A stretch of 64,000 nucleotides of DNA from Kibdelosporangium sp. MJ126-NF4 (GTDB lineage: Bacteria; Actinomycetota; Actinomycetes; Mycobacteriales; Pseudonocardiaceae), in assembly GCF_000826545.1 (NCBI RefSeq), contig NZ_CDME01000002.1, positions 2,340,274 through 2,404,273 on the forward strand, written 5' to 3'. Positions within the stretch are counted from its first letter, which is position 1. Each line of letters begins with the position of its first letter. The notes beneath the pieces are model-generated. The model did not search any database, had not been told where the DNA came from, and saw only the letters and a list, made by a program, of their open reading frames with translations. Positions 34,836-43,354 of the stretch are shown here, piece after piece. The position numbers and the translations under genes were made by a program.

Positions 34836-35165
34836 ATGGACGATGTGGACAAGATCCTCGAAAGAGGCGGGCCACTCGCCCTGGAGGTGCACGAGTTGCT
34901 CCTCGAACTGTTCCCGGACGCGGTGCTCACCGCCGACGACGAGAACATCGGGTACGGCACCACCATGGGCTACAAAGGACTCAAGTTCACTGTCGCTCCC
35001 TTCACCGGTCATGTCCGGCTGGGCATCGCCGGTGGCGCCGGACTCGACGACCCGGCGAACCTCATGCAGGGCACCGGAAAGGTGCACCGGCACATCAAGG
35101 TCCGGTCAGCCGACCAGCTCGCTGACCCGGCATTGCGAGATCTGCTCGCCGCCGCGCTCGAGTAG
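34836..35165 (+). CDS. DUF1801 family protein
   Basis: This 109-residue cytoplasmic protein, DDVDKILERGGPLALEVHEL onward, has the DUF1801 features MGYKGLKFTVAPFTGHVRLG and NLMQGTGKVHRHIKVRS. The family (YdhG/YjhX-like fold) has no settled function. ATG 34836 is chosen because GGGAGG lies 5-6 nt upstream; in-frame codons back to 34788 lie within the hairpin and are unlikely to be translated. Confidence 0.8.
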   Translation: MDDVDKILERGGPLALEVHELLLELFPDAVLTADDENIGYGTTMGYKGLKFTVAPFTGHVRLGIAGGAGLDDPANLMQGTGKVHRHIKVRSADQLADPALRDLLAAALE

Positions 35166-35263
35166 AAATGTCGAGTGACCCCGCCACGGTAAATAATCCC
35201 ATTGGGTGACTAACGCGCGATTTGCAAGTTGCAGCCTGCCACAAAGCATTAGGCTCATCAGCC

Positions 35264-35911
35264 GTGAAGCGGCGCGCTGCTGTCCACCGGACAATAATTG
35301 TCGTCGATGTGGAAGGGTTTGGTGATTACACGAGGATCAGGCCAAACCAGCTCATTGTCCGCGAGACGATGTACCGCGCCGTCCAGCGAGGTTTGCGGGC
35401 CGCCGGAGTTCGCTGGATCCGCTGTCACCACGCCGACCGCGGTGACGGCGTGTTCATCCTCGCCCCCGTCCGCACCGACAAGGTGCGGCTCGCCGAAGCG
35501 TTGCCCACCGCGCTCGCGAAGTCGCTGCGCAGTCACAATTCCCGGCATCCTCCGGAAGAACGGATCCGGCTGCGGCTGGCCATGCACGCCGGTGAGGTCG
35601 CCAGGGACGAACACGGCGCGACCGGCAACTCGATCAATCTGACTTTCCGGCTGCTCGACGCGCCCGAGCTCAAAAGCGCGTTTCGCCAGGCGCCGGGAGT
35701 ACTCGTGGTCATCACGTCGGAGTGGTTCTACGACGAGGTGGTCAGGCACAGTTCCGTCGCCGGGGCTTATCGGCGAATCCCGGTCATCGTCAAAGAGACT
35801 TCCACGTCCGGCTGGATGCACACAGTGAATGTGTCGAATGATCCCGGGTCTGCCGCCGCACGAATTCGACGCATACTCGCCTGGGCGCATCTGTTCGTCC
35901 GGCGATCATGA
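35264..35911 (+). CDS. Nucleotidyl-cyclase-like domain protein
   Basis: The protein of about 215 residues is a single domain resembling class III nucleotidyl cyclases. It has RTIIVVDVEGFGDYTR with the first metal-site Asp15, HHADRGDGVFILAP with G60-D61-G62 for the second, and IRLRLAMHAGEVARDEHGAT followed by GNSINLTFRLLDA. Such stand-alone proteins are common in actinomycetes and their activity is generally untested; the canonical purine-specifying Lys/Asp pair is not evident. GTG 35264 is preferred, but no ribosome-binding site is clear. The upstream 98 bp are AT-richer than the surroundings. There is no obvious partner gene. Confidence 0.7.
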   Translation: MKRRAAVHRTIIVVDVEGFGDYTRIRPNQLIVRETMYRAVQRGLRAAGVRWIRCHHADRGDGVFILAPVRTDKVRLAEALPTALAKSLRSHNSRHPPEERIRLRLAMHAGEVARDEHGATGNSINLTFRLLDAPELKSAFRQAPGVLVVITSEWFYDEVVRHSSVAGAYRRIPVIVKETSTSGWMHTVNVSNDPGSAAARIRRILAWAHLFVRRS

Positions 35912-36072
35912 TGCGGTAGCCGCGCCCACGCGGTGGACGTTGTGCCACCGATCGGGACATCGGAGCCCTCCCGCGTCCGATTCCCACCCACCGGGCTCCT
36001 CCCACTCCGCCAACCGGGACTCCCCTGCACCCGTTCGGCGCAGGTCACAGGGCCGCACTCAGCCACGGGGCA

Positions 36073-36101
36073 TTGACTTCGTAAAGAAAGTTCCCTATTA
36101 A
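36073..36101 (+). promoter_or_regulatory. Promoter of the GH2 gene with possible operator
   Basis: TTGACT (36073-36078), a 17-bp spacer and TATTAA (36096-36101) make a good housekeeping-type promoter 31 bp before the ATG. The spacer contains an imperfect palindrome centred on AGAAAGTTCCCT, which may be a repressor site. The rest of the 221-bp gap (35912-36132) shows nothing else. Confidence 0.65.
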
Positions 36102-36132
36102 TAGGCGGTCCCCGGCTCCGAGGAGGCCCCGC

Positions 36133-38763
36133 ATGTCCGCCTTACGGGTGCGTGTCGCCCTGTCCCTGGCTGTCCTTCTGACGTTGTCGCTGGCGCCCGC
36201 CAGCCATGCCGCGCCTGCCGACGTTGTCACCGCGTTGTCCGAGGCAGAGTCCGGTGACACCGTTATCTCGGGCTGGCAGATCCAGTCCTCCGCACAACTG
36301 TCCGCGGCCGGTGAGGAGATCTCCCAGCCGCAGTATGACGGCGCCCGGTGGTACCGGGTTGGCCCACGGTCCACCGTGCTGGCCGGCCTGGTACAAAACG
36401 GGCGTTATCCCAACCTTTTCCATGGCACGAATCTGCGTGACAACGTCAATCGCGCGGACTTCCAGGTGCCGTGGTGGTATCGCACCGAGTTCCATGTGCG
36501 GGACCGGTCGCCCAACACTGTTCTGAAGATCCCCGGTGTCATCTCGCGGGGCGAGGTGTTCCTCAACGGCACCAGGCTCGGTGATGTCGTCGGCGTGTAC
36601 AACGCGCGTGAGTTCGACATCAGCGCGCTGGTCAAGCCTGGTCGCAACGCACTGGCGATCAAGGTCGCGCCCGCGAATCCGCAGAAGGACTTCGCGATCA
36701 GTTGGATCGACTGGGCCCAGCCCGCACCCGACAACAACATGGGCCTGTTCCGTGACGTCGAGATCGGCCGTAGCGGTGCGGTGTCCCTGGTCGGCTCGTA
36801 CGTACACACCAAGCTCGCCCTGCCTGGTCTCGAGTCGGCCGAGGTGAAGGCTTTCGCCGAGGTGCGCAACAACACCAGCAGTCCACAGACCGTTCTGCTG
36901 CAGGGTGAAGTCGCGTCTCGACGACTCAGCCAGGCTGTCGTGCTGAACGCCGGCGAGACCAAGACCGTCGCGTTCGCGCCGGAGACTCTGCGCAATCCGC
37001 GCGTGTGGTGGCCGTACCAGTACGGCGACCAGCCGCTGTACCGGCTGGATCTGACCGCGCGAGTCAATGGTCGGGCTTCGGACCACAGTGCGACGACGTT
37101 CGGTGTCCGTGACGTGGTGTCGAATCTCAACGCCAAGGGCGACAGGCAGTTCATCGTCAACGGCAAGCAGATCCAGATCCGCGGTGGCGGCTGGGCGTCC
37201 GATCTGTTGCTGCGCACGCAGCCCGAGCGCCTCGACGCGCAACTGCGTTACACGCGTGACATGGGCCTGAATGCCATCCGCCTGGAAGGCAAGCTGGAGA
37301 CACCGGAGTTCTACGAACTGGCCGACCGCTACGGCATCATGCTGCTGCCGGGTTGGGAGTGCTGCGACAAGTGGGAGCCGTGGACCGGTTGGGGCGGCGA
37401 GGACTGGAAGCCCGAGGACTACCCGATCGCCGCCGGTTCGCTGCACGCGCAAGCACGGTTCCTGCGAAGCCACCCGAGCGTGATCGCGTTCCTGATCGGC
37501 AGTGACATCACGCCGCCGGAGGACGTGCAGCGGATGTACCTGGCGGAGTTCGAGAAAACTGGCTGGGCGAACCCGGTGGTGCCCGCGGCTTCACTCAACG
37601 GTGGACCGAAGCCGCCGCTCGGTTCGTCCGGCAGCAAGATGGAAGGTCCATACGACTGGGTACCGCCGAACTACTGGTACGGCAACCAGCTCGGCGCGGC
37701 GTTCGGTTTCGGCGGTGAGCTCAGCGCTGGGCACTCCATCCCGGCTCTGGACACCGTGAAGGGCATGCTGAACGGGACCGAGCAGGAGCAGCTCTGGCGT
37801 GAGCCCGCGACCCCGCAGTTCCACACCGGTCGCGGCAACGAGCCGTTCAACAACCTCAACCTGTTCAGCACCGCTTTGGGTCAGCGGTACGGCACGCCGA
37901 CCAGCGTTCACGACTATGTCGGCAAGGCACAGCTGGCGAACTACGAGCAGGTCCGCGCCCAGTTCGAGGCGAACGCGCGGCGGATGACCGCGGAGCGGCC
38001 CGCCACCGGGTTCATCTACTGGATGCTCAACAACCCGTGGCCGTCGCTGAACTGGCACCTGTTCAGCTACGACCTCAACCCGGCCGGTGCGTACTTCGGC
38101 GCGAAGAAGGCGAACGAGCCGATTCACATCCAGTACTCCTACGACGATCGCTCGGTGGTCATCGTCGGGCAGTCGCCCAAGAAGACCGACCGGCTCACCG
38201 CCACAGCCGAGGTCTACACGATCGACGGAAAACTGGCGCACAGCCAGACCAAGAGCGGAATCTCGGTCGCACTGCCAGGGGTGGCCGATGTGTTCACCCT
38301 GCCGGAGGTTCCGAACCTGTCAGCCACGTACTTCGTCCGGCTGAAACTGACCGACTCGCACGGCAAGGACGTCAGCCGCAACACCTACTGGCTGTCGTCG
38401 AAGCCAGACGTGCCGGACTGGGCGAACAGTGACTGGTACTACACGCCAGTCAGCCAGTTCGCCGACCTCAAGGGCCTGGCCGCGCTGCCAAGGGCGTCGG
38501 TCGACGTGCGTGCCCGCAGTTTCGGCGACAAGACCACGGTGACCATCCGCAACACGTCCACCACCATCATCCCGGCAGCACAGTTGACGCTCCGCAAGGC
38601 GGACGGCTCCGCACTGTTGCCGGTGACCTGGTCGGACAACTACATGGCACTGTGGCCTGGCGAGTCGATCACTGTCCAGGCGTCGCACGAGCCAACTCGA
38701 CGGCCGACGGTGGAGGTCAGCGGGATCAACGTGACATCGCAGCGACTGGCGGCCACCGAGTAG
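36133..38763 (+). CDS. Secreted glycoside hydrolase family 2, exo-beta-D-glucosaminidase-like
   Basis: The 876-residue enzyme has a signal peptide (RVALSLAVLLTLSLAPASHA), a sugar-binding domain with PWWYRTEFHVRDR, an immunoglobulin-like domain, a TIM barrel and C-terminal beta domains. It matches the CsxA-type subfamily of GH2, in which Asp replaces Glu as acid/base: Asp458 in FLIGSDITPPED, and Glu529 in GFGGELSAGHS as nucleophile, 71 residues apart as expected. CsxA removes glucosamine units from chitosan non-reducing ends. GGAGG lies 6 nt before the ATG. It is flanked by its own promoter and terminator, hence monocistronic. Confidence 0.88.
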   Translation: MSALRVRVALSLAVLLTLSLAPASHAAPADVVTALSEAESGDTVISGWQIQSSAQLSAAGEEISQPQYDGARWYRVGPRSTVLAGLVQNGRYPNLFHGTNLRDNVNRADFQVPWWYRTEFHVRDRSPNTVLKIPGVISRGEVFLNGTRLGDVVGVYNAREFDISALVKPGRNALAIKVAPANPQKDFAISWIDWAQPAPDNNMGLFRDVEIGRSGAVSLVGSYVHTKLALPGLESAEVKAFAEVRNNTSSPQTVLLQGEVASRRLSQAVVLNAGETKTVAFAPETLRNPRVWWPYQYGDQPLYRLDLTARVNGRASDHSATTFGVRDVVSNLNAKGDRQFIVNGKQIQIRGGGWASDLLLRTQPERLDAQLRYTRDMGLNAIRLEGKLETPEFYELADRYGIMLLPGWECCDKWEPWTGWGGEDWKPEDYPIAAGSLHAQARFLRSHPSVIAFLIGSDITPPEDVQRMYLAEFEKTGWANPVVPAASLNGGPKPPLGSSGSKMEGPYDWVPPNYWYGNQLGAAFGFGGELSAGHSIPALDTVKGMLNGTEQEQLWREPATPQFHTGRGNEPFNNLNLFSTALGQRYGTPTSVHDYVGKAQLANYEQVRAQFEANARRMTAERPATGFIYWMLNNPWPSLNWHLFSYDLNPAGAYFGAKKANEPIHIQYSYDDRSVVIVGQSPKKTDRLTATAEVYTIDGKLAHSQTKSGISVALPGVADVFTLPEVPNLSATYFVRLKLTDSHGKDVSRNTYWLSSKPDVPDWANSDWYYTPVSQFADLKGLAALPRASVDVRARSFGDKTTVTIRNTSTTIIPAAQLTLRKADGSALLPVTWSDNYMALWPGESITVQASHEPTRRPTVEVSGINVTSQRLAATE

Positions 38764-38800
38764 TCACGGGGTAGTCACACTGCAGTCGGCGCCACCACTT

Positions 38801-38846
38801 CGCTGTCCCGGCCGGTCCGCATCAACCAGGACCTGCCGGGACAGCG
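38801..38846 (+). terminator. Hairpin terminator of the GH2 gene
   Basis: Arms CGCTGTCCCGGCCGGTCC (38801-38818) and GGACCTGCCGGGACAGCG (38829-38846) pair over 18 bp with one mismatch, 37 bp after the stop. The downstream gene converges, so the element may serve both strands. Confidence 0.82.
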
Positions 38847-38892
38847 GTGGAGGACAGTCGGACAGAGTCATCATCAGTACCGAGTACAGGGC

Positions 38893-39576
38893 TCAGGAGT
38901 TGTTCTCCTGGTTGGTGCCACGCAGGCGGACGCAGCAGTCTCCTGGTGATGGTTCGAGAACAGCGCGGACAGCCAGCGCCTGCAGGCCGTCCAGTAGTCC
39001 GTTCAGAAATGCCTGGTTGATTCCGCAGACCAGCTCGGGTGCCTTCGCGGCCAGTGGGTGGAAGGGGCAGTTGCGCAGGCGCACACAGGTGGGGCTGTCC
39101 CGTGCGGGTTCGAAGCCGTAGCGTCTGAGCACTTCCTCGGCGATCGTGAGGGCGCGCTCCGCGCCAAGGCGGCCCAGTTTTGCCTTGTCCCGCTCGTGCG
39201 TGCCGAGGTTTTCGCCGCGCTGAGCTGCTGCTCGTACAGCTGCTTCTCGCACGTTCTGCGCCACGACGGCGTCCAGCAGGATCTCGGCCAGCACGTCATG
39301 CTGTCGTTGTGGGATGGCTACTCGGATGTCCACGTTGGTTGGTTCGTAGACCTTCGGAGCTCGCCCGACCCGGCCTGCCGCTTGGTACCCCGCCCTCAGC
39401 AGGCCCGCGTCGACCAGTTTGTCCAGGTGGAACGCGGCCAGCTTGCGGGAGATCCCCACCGACGCTGCCGCTTCGTCCCTGGTCACTGGGCGTCGCTCGG
39501 CGCGGATGAAGGTGTACATGCGCCAGCGCAGGTCGTCGTCCAGCGCCGCGACTGCTTTGATCTCCGGCGAGCTCAC
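38893..39576 (-). CDS. ArsR/SufR-like regulator with a C-terminal Cys cluster
   Basis: The 227-residue regulator has an N-terminal winged helix (residues 12-60, RPVTRDEAAASVGISRKLAA and FHLDKLVDAGLL) and a C-terminal domain with Cys at SPTCVRLRNCPFHPLA, ELVCGINQAF and PGDCCVRLRG. This Cys layout is that of the SufR-like group, where it binds a [4Fe-4S] cluster and senses iron or redox state. GTG 39576 is directly preceded by AGGAGG, closer than usual. It is divergent from folE and the flavoprotein reductase, which suggests redox- or iron-dependent control of those genes. It may instead regulate distant Fe-S genes. Confidence 0.82.
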   Translation of the reverse strand: MSSPEIKAVAALDDDLRWRMYTFIRAERRPVTRDEAAASVGISRKLAAFHLDKLVDAGLLRAGYQAAGRVGRAPKVYEPTNVDIRVAIPQRQHDVLAEILLDAVVAQNVREAAVRAAAQRGENLGTHERDKAKLGRLGAERALTIAEEVLRRYGFEPARDSPTCVRLRNCPFHPLAAKAPELVCGINQAFLNGLLDGLQALAVRAVLEPSPGDCCVRLRGTNQENNS

Positions 39577-39583
39577 CCTCCTA

Positions 39584-39604
39584 CCATAACGATAAGTTCT
39601 ATGG
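39584..39604. promoter_or_regulatory. Inverted repeat in the folE/regulator divergent region
   Basis: CCATA (39584-39588) and TATGG (39600-39604) flank an 11-bp AT-rich core, 8 bp upstream of the regulator's start. It is a plausible autoregulatory site for the SufR-like protein. The arms are short, so this is tentative. Confidence 0.4.
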
Positions 39605-39692
39605 TCGAAAACACAGCCTCGTCCCAGTTCTTGACCTTCTCACCGAATAAGACCAGGATTTATTGGTGTAACTAGGTCAAGAGGAGTCGCTT

Positions 39693-40292
39693 ATGCGTGC
39701 CGGTACCGCCCTGCGGGTCGTCCACGAGCCGGACAGCGGGATCGACCTGGCCGCCGCCGAGGACGCCGCCGCCGCGTTCCTACGCGCGCTCGGCGTGTCG
39801 ACGGACACCGAGAGTCTGCGAGGCACGCCCGGACGGATGGCGCGCGCTTACGCGGAGCTGTTCAGTCCACGGCCGTTCGACCTGACGACGTTTCCCAACG
39901 ACGAGGGCTACGACGAACTGGTGCTGGCTCGCGCCATCCCGGTCCGGTCGGTGTGTGAACACCATCTGCTGCCGTTCATGGGCACCGCCCACGTCGGCTA
40001 TCTGCCCGGCGAGCGCATTCTCGGTCTGTCGAAGCTCGCCAGGATCGTCGAGTACTTCGCCAGCCGCCCGCAGGTGCAGGAACGGCTGACCAAACAGGTC
40101 GCCGACTGGCTCGACGACCATCTGCGCCCGCGTGGGGTCGGGGTGGTGATCGAGGCCGAACACACCTGCATGACACTTCGAGGTGTGCTGGCGAGCGGAT
40201 CGACCACTGTCACTTCCACCTTGCTGGGCAGCCTGCGTGATGACGCCCGCTCACGTCAGGAGTTCTTCGCACTCAGTGGCGTCCACGCCTGA
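39693..40292 (+). CDS. folE: GTP cyclohydrolase I
   Basis: The 199-residue enzyme converts GTP to 7,8-dihydroneopterin triphosphate, the first step to folate and pterin cofactors. It has the zinc-site motif SVCEHHLLPFMGTAHVGYLP, LGLSKLARIVEYFASRPQVQ and EAEHTCMTLRGV (second Cys ligand), at normal family length. AAGAGGAG precedes the ATG. It lies next to a flavoprotein reductase and a Cys-rich regulator rather than other folate genes, so it may be a second, condition-specific copy serving a pterin-dependent or stress role. Confidence 0.95.
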   Translation: MRAGTALRVVHEPDSGIDLAAAEDAAAAFLRALGVSTDTESLRGTPGRMARAYAELFSPRPFDLTTFPNDEGYDELVLARAIPVRSVCEHHLLPFMGTAHVGYLPGERILGLSKLARIVEYFASRPQVQERLTKQVADWLDDHLRPRGVGVVIEAEHTCMTLRGVLASGSTTVTSTLLGSLRDDARSRQEFFALSGVHA

Positions 40293-40312
40293 AAACTTTG
40301 GGAGGAATTCGC

Positions 40313-41497
40313 GTGACCACCTTCGTCATCGTCGGCGGCGGACTTGCCGGCGCCAAAGGCGCTGAAGCGCTGCGTGACCAAGGATTCGACGGCGACATCG
40401 TGCTCGTGAGCGACGAGCAGGACCGGCCATACGAGCGGCCGCCGCTGTCGAAGGACTTCTTGCAGGGCAAGGCCGAACGCGACAGCGTGTTCGTGCATGG
40501 CCCCGGCTGGTACGCCGAGAACAACGTCGACCTGCGGCTCGGCGTCGCCGTCACCGGTGTCGACCGTGTCGCGCACCAGGTGACACTGTCCGACGGTTCG
40601 ACTGTCGAGTACTCGAAACTGTTGCTGGCGACGGGATCCAGCCCGCGTGAGTTCCCTGGTGCCGAGGACGCGCTCTACCTGCGCAAGCTCGGCGACTCGG
40701 AGCGGATCAAGTCGGCGATCGCGAACTCGTCGCGACTGATCGTGATCGGGGCGGGCTGGATCGGCCTGGAAGTTACCGCCGCCGCGCGCAACGCAGGTGT
40801 CGAGGTGACCGTGCTGGAGGCCGCGAAGCAGCCGCTGCTGGCTGCGATCGGGCCGGAGGTCGCCGAGGTGTACGCGGACCTGCACCGCGCCAACGGCGTC
40901 GACCTGCGGCTCGGCGTCGAGGTGGACCAGATCGGCGCCAAGAGCGTCGGCCTGGTCGACGGGACCGTCGTGGAGGCTGACGCTGTGCTTGTCGGCATCG
41001 GCGCGACCCCGAACGTCGCACTGGCCAAGGCAGCAGGGCTCGATGTGGACAACGGCGTGCTGGTGGACGCGTCCCTGCGCACCTCCGACCCGGACATCTT
41101 CGCTGCGGGTGACATCGCCAACGCCGAACACTCGTTGCTCGGCAAACGCGTCCGCGTGGAGCACTGGGCGAACGCGCTCAACCAGCCCGCCGTGGCCGCG
41201 GCCGGGATGCTCGGCGGGTCGGCGACCTACGACGAGCTGCCGTACTTCTACACCGACCAGTACGACCTGGGTATGGAGTACATCGGCGACATCACCGGTT
41301 ACGACCGTGTGGTGTTCCGCGGCGACAAGCCGGGCCGTGAGTTCATCGCCTTCTGGCTCAAGGACAACCGGGTCCTCGCCGGGATGAACGTGAACATCTG
41401 GGACGTGGTCGACCCGATCAAGGCACTGATCCGCTCCGGCAAGCAGGTCGACCCGGACAAGCTGGCCAACCCGGAGGTCCCGATCGAGGAGCAGTAG
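40313..41497 (+). CDS. NAD(P)/FAD-dependent ferredoxin reductase-type oxidoreductase
   Basis: The 394-residue flavoprotein has an FAD-binding motif near the start (VIVGGGLAGAKGAEAL), an NAD-binding motif (LIVIGAGWIGLEVTAAARNA), the second FAD motif TSDPDIFAAGDIANAE and a C-terminal reductase domain (FYTDQYDLGMEYIG). This is the architecture of rhodocoxin/putidaredoxin reductases, which pass electrons from NAD(P)H to a [2Fe-2S] ferredoxin or P450 system. GTG 40313 follows GGGAGG. It lies 20 bp after folE in one operon. No ferredoxin or P450 gene is nearby. Its stop abuts that of the convergent acdS. Confidence 0.92.
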   Translation: MTTFVIVGGGLAGAKGAEALRDQGFDGDIVLVSDEQDRPYERPPLSKDFLQGKAERDSVFVHGPGWYAENNVDLRLGVAVTGVDRVAHQVTLSDGSTVEYSKLLLATGSSPREFPGAEDALYLRKLGDSERIKSAIANSSRLIVIGAGWIGLEVTAAARNAGVEVTVLEAAKQPLLAAIGPEVAEVYADLHRANGVDLRLGVEVDQIGAKSVGLVDGTVVEADAVLVGIGATPNVALAKAAGLDVDNGVLVDASLRTSDPDIFAAGDIANAEHSLLGKRVRVEHWANALNQPAVAAAGMLGGSATYDELPYFYTDQYDLGMEYIGDITGYDRVVFRGDKPGREFIAFWLKDNRVLAGMNVNIWDVVDPIKALIRSGKQVDPDKLANPEVPIEEQ

Positions 41498-42490
41498 TCA
41501 GAACTCCAGTGTGCTGTACGCGTTCAGCGCGGGCTGGCCCCCGAGATGCGCGTACAGCACAGTGGAGTCCCTCGCTATCTCACCGGACGCCACCAGGTCG
41601 ATCATTCCGGCCATGGACTTGCCCTCGTAGACGGGATCGGTGATCACCGCGTCGGTCCTTGCCGCGAGTTTCATGGCCTCGACCGTCCGCTCGTCGGGGA
41701 TTCCGTACGTCCCGGCGTGGTAGCGCTCGTCCAGTTCGATGTCGCTGTCCGAGATGGACGTCCCGATCAGGTCCGCAGTCTGCTTGGCGATCCTGGTGAC
41801 CGCGCCACGTGTCTCGACCGGTCTGGCCGACGCGTCGATGCCGATCACCCGGCGGTCACCGGCGAACCCGGCGACCATTCCCGCCTGCGTGCTGCCCGTC
41901 ACCGAACACACCACGATCGTGTCGAAGAAGACTCCCAGTTCGGCTTCCTGCCTACGCACCTCTGCGGCCCACCCGGCGAAACCGAGACCCCCGAGCGGGT
42001 GATCGGAAGCACCGGCCGGGATGGAGTACGGCCGGCCGCCACCGGCACGGACGTCGTCGATCGCCCGCTGCCACGACTCACGGACGCCGATGCTGAACCC
42101 GGACGGGTCGAGCCGCACGTCGGCGCCCATCAGCCGGCTGAGCTGGATGTTGCCGGTCGTGGCGTAGCCGGTTTCCGTCCAGTCGACCCATTTCTCCTGC
42201 ACCAGAACGCATTTCAGGCCCGTGCGGGCGGCGGCCGCGGCGACTTGCCTGGTGTGGTTGGACTGCACACCGCCGATGGAGACGAGCGTGTCACAGCCCG
42301 TGGCGATCGCGTCGGCGACCAGGTACTCCAGTTTGCGGGTTTTGTTGCCACCAAAGGCGAGCGGCGAGTTGCAGTCCTCACGTTTGGCCCACAGCCGTGC
42401 TCCGCCCAGATGTGTGGCCAGCCGTTCGAGCGGGTGAATCGGCGACGGCCCGAACAGCAACGGGTAGCGGGCGAACTTGTCGAGAGTCAT
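41498..42490 (-). CDS. acdS: 1-aminocyclopropane-1-carboxylate deaminase
   Basis: The 330-residue PLP enzyme (fold type II) has the Schiff-base Lys50 in [43 protein letters not shown] (first active-site Tyr) and [12 protein letters not shown]. The Tyr-Glu in VYEGKS and the Leu in [10 protein letters not shown] separate ACC deaminases from D-cysteine desulfhydrases, which have different residues there. It opens the ring of ACC to 2-oxobutyrate and ammonia, lowering plant ethylene. ATG 42490 fits the family N terminus. It is downstream of, and probably controlled by, the GntR gene. Confidence 0.92.
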   Translation of the reverse strand: MTLDKFARYPLLFGPSPIHPLERLATHLGGARLWAKREDCNSPLAFGGNKTRKLEYLVADAIATGCDTLVSIGGVQSNHTRQVAAAAARTGLKCVLVQEKWVDWTETGYATTGNIQLSRLMGADVRLDPSGFSIGVRESWQRAIDDVRAGGGRPYSIPAGASDHPLGGLGFAGWAAEVRRQEAELGVFFDTIVVCSVTGSTQAGMVAGFAGDRRVIGIDASARPVETRGAVTRIAKQTADLIGTSISDSDIELDERYHAGTYGIPDERTVEAMKLAARTDAVITDPVYEGKSMAGMIDLVASGEIARDSTVLYAHLGGQPALNAYSTLEF

Positions 42491-42532
42491 GGAGCCTCCG
42501 GAACGATACCCGCGCGGGTGTCGGGGGATTTT

Positions 42533-42600
42533 CGGTGTGCCACAAAGGTGGACACGATGTGCGGGAGCGGCGGACACGGTGTGCCGCAAAGGTGGACACG
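42533..42600. repeat. 24-bp direct repeats upstream of acdS
   Basis: Two copies of a 24-bp unit (42533-42556 and 42577-42600) differ at one base; the shared core is CAAAGGTGGACACG preceded by CGGTGTGCC. They are spaced 44 bp start to start, about four helical turns, in the 124-bp gap between the GntR stop and acdS. They could be tandem regulator sites or a small duplication. Confidence 0.75.
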
Positions 42601-42614
42601 CGGGTTTGTTGGTG

Positions 42615-43280
42615 TCACTGGGTTTTCCCTGTGGTGCCGCGGTTCAGCAGCGATGCCAGGGTTGCCCAGTTGCGTTCGGCGAGCAGGGCCGCTTCGTCAG
42701 CGTCGCCTGCTTCGCACGTGGCGATGATCCGTTCGTGCATCGGCGCCGAGTCGCGTCCCAATGGGGAGCCGAGGTAGAGGTAGATCGCGCGGTGCAGCAA
42801 CGGTGTGTACCGACTGATCGTCGCGGCGATCGCACGGTTGCCGCTGGCCCGCACGAGCACATCGTGAAACGCGTCGTCGCACGCGATCGCGTCCTCCAGT
42901 GCGCTGGCGTCGATGGCCGCTGCGAACCGGAGGTTGGCCGCGCGCATGGCATCGATGTCCCGGGGAGTGAGTTTCGGGACTGCGAGCCGGGTGGCCAGAC
43001 CGTGCATCGACTGGACCACGGCGTGCGCGTCACGGACCGCCGCCGAGTCCAACTCGGTCACCCGGGTGTAGCTGTGTGGCTTGGTTTCGATCAGGCCTTC
43101 GTCGGCCAGCCGGGCCAGTGCCTCACGGACCGGCGTGCGGGACAGGCCCATGCGGGTGGCCAGGTCCACGTCCTTGACCGGCGTTCCCGGCGCCAACTCG
43201 CCCGCGACGATGGCGCGCCGGATGGCGCTGAGGGCCTGTTCGCTGAGCAACGCCCGGTCCAGCCGACCAATATATTGCAT
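42615..43280 (-). CDS. GntR family transcriptional regulator (FCD domain)
   Basis: The 221-residue regulator has an N-terminal GntR winged helix (residues 10-75: [20 protein letters not shown], then [20 protein letters not shown]) and a helical FCD ligand domain with the metal-site pattern [16 protein letters not shown] and [13 protein letters not shown]. It precedes acdS on the same strand; GntR genes next to acdS are the usual arrangement in actinobacteria, so ACC or a related acid is the likely ligand. The ATG has no clear ribosome-binding site, suggesting a leaderless message. Confidence 0.92.
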   Translation of the reverse strand: MQYIGRLDRALLSEQALSAIRRAIVAGELAPGTPVKDVDLATRMGLSRTPVREALARLADEGLIETKPHSYTRVTELDSAAVRDAHAVVQSMHGLATRLAVPKLTPRDIDAMRAANLRFAAAIDASALEDAIACDDAFHDVLVRASGNRAIAATISRYTPLLHRAIYLYLGSPLGRDSAPMHERIIATCEAGDADEAALLAERNWATLASLLNRGTTGKTQ

Positions 43281-43328
43281 TTCAGTAGGCTAACACCCCA
43301 GGTCAAGACCCCTCTCCTAGCCTTGACA

Positions 43329-43354
43329 CTTTGCAAAGAGTAGACTTTGCAAAG
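43329..43354 (+). promoter_or_regulatory. Two tandem CTTTGCAAAG palindromes at the HTH gene start
   Basis: The perfect 10-bp palindrome CTTTGCAAAG occurs at 43329-43338 and 43345-43354, centres 16 bp apart. The second copy ends on the first base of the GTG start. TAGACT (43341-43346) between them is a good -10, seven bases before the GTG, consistent with a leaderless transcript. A regulator bound here would cover the promoter; the HTH protein encoded next is the likely binder. Confidence 0.75.

Noticed and set aside
35166..35263. AT-richer gap before the cyclase-like gene considered as an RNA gene or attachment site
   Set aside because: No stable fold, tRNA-like end or flanking repeat could be seen.
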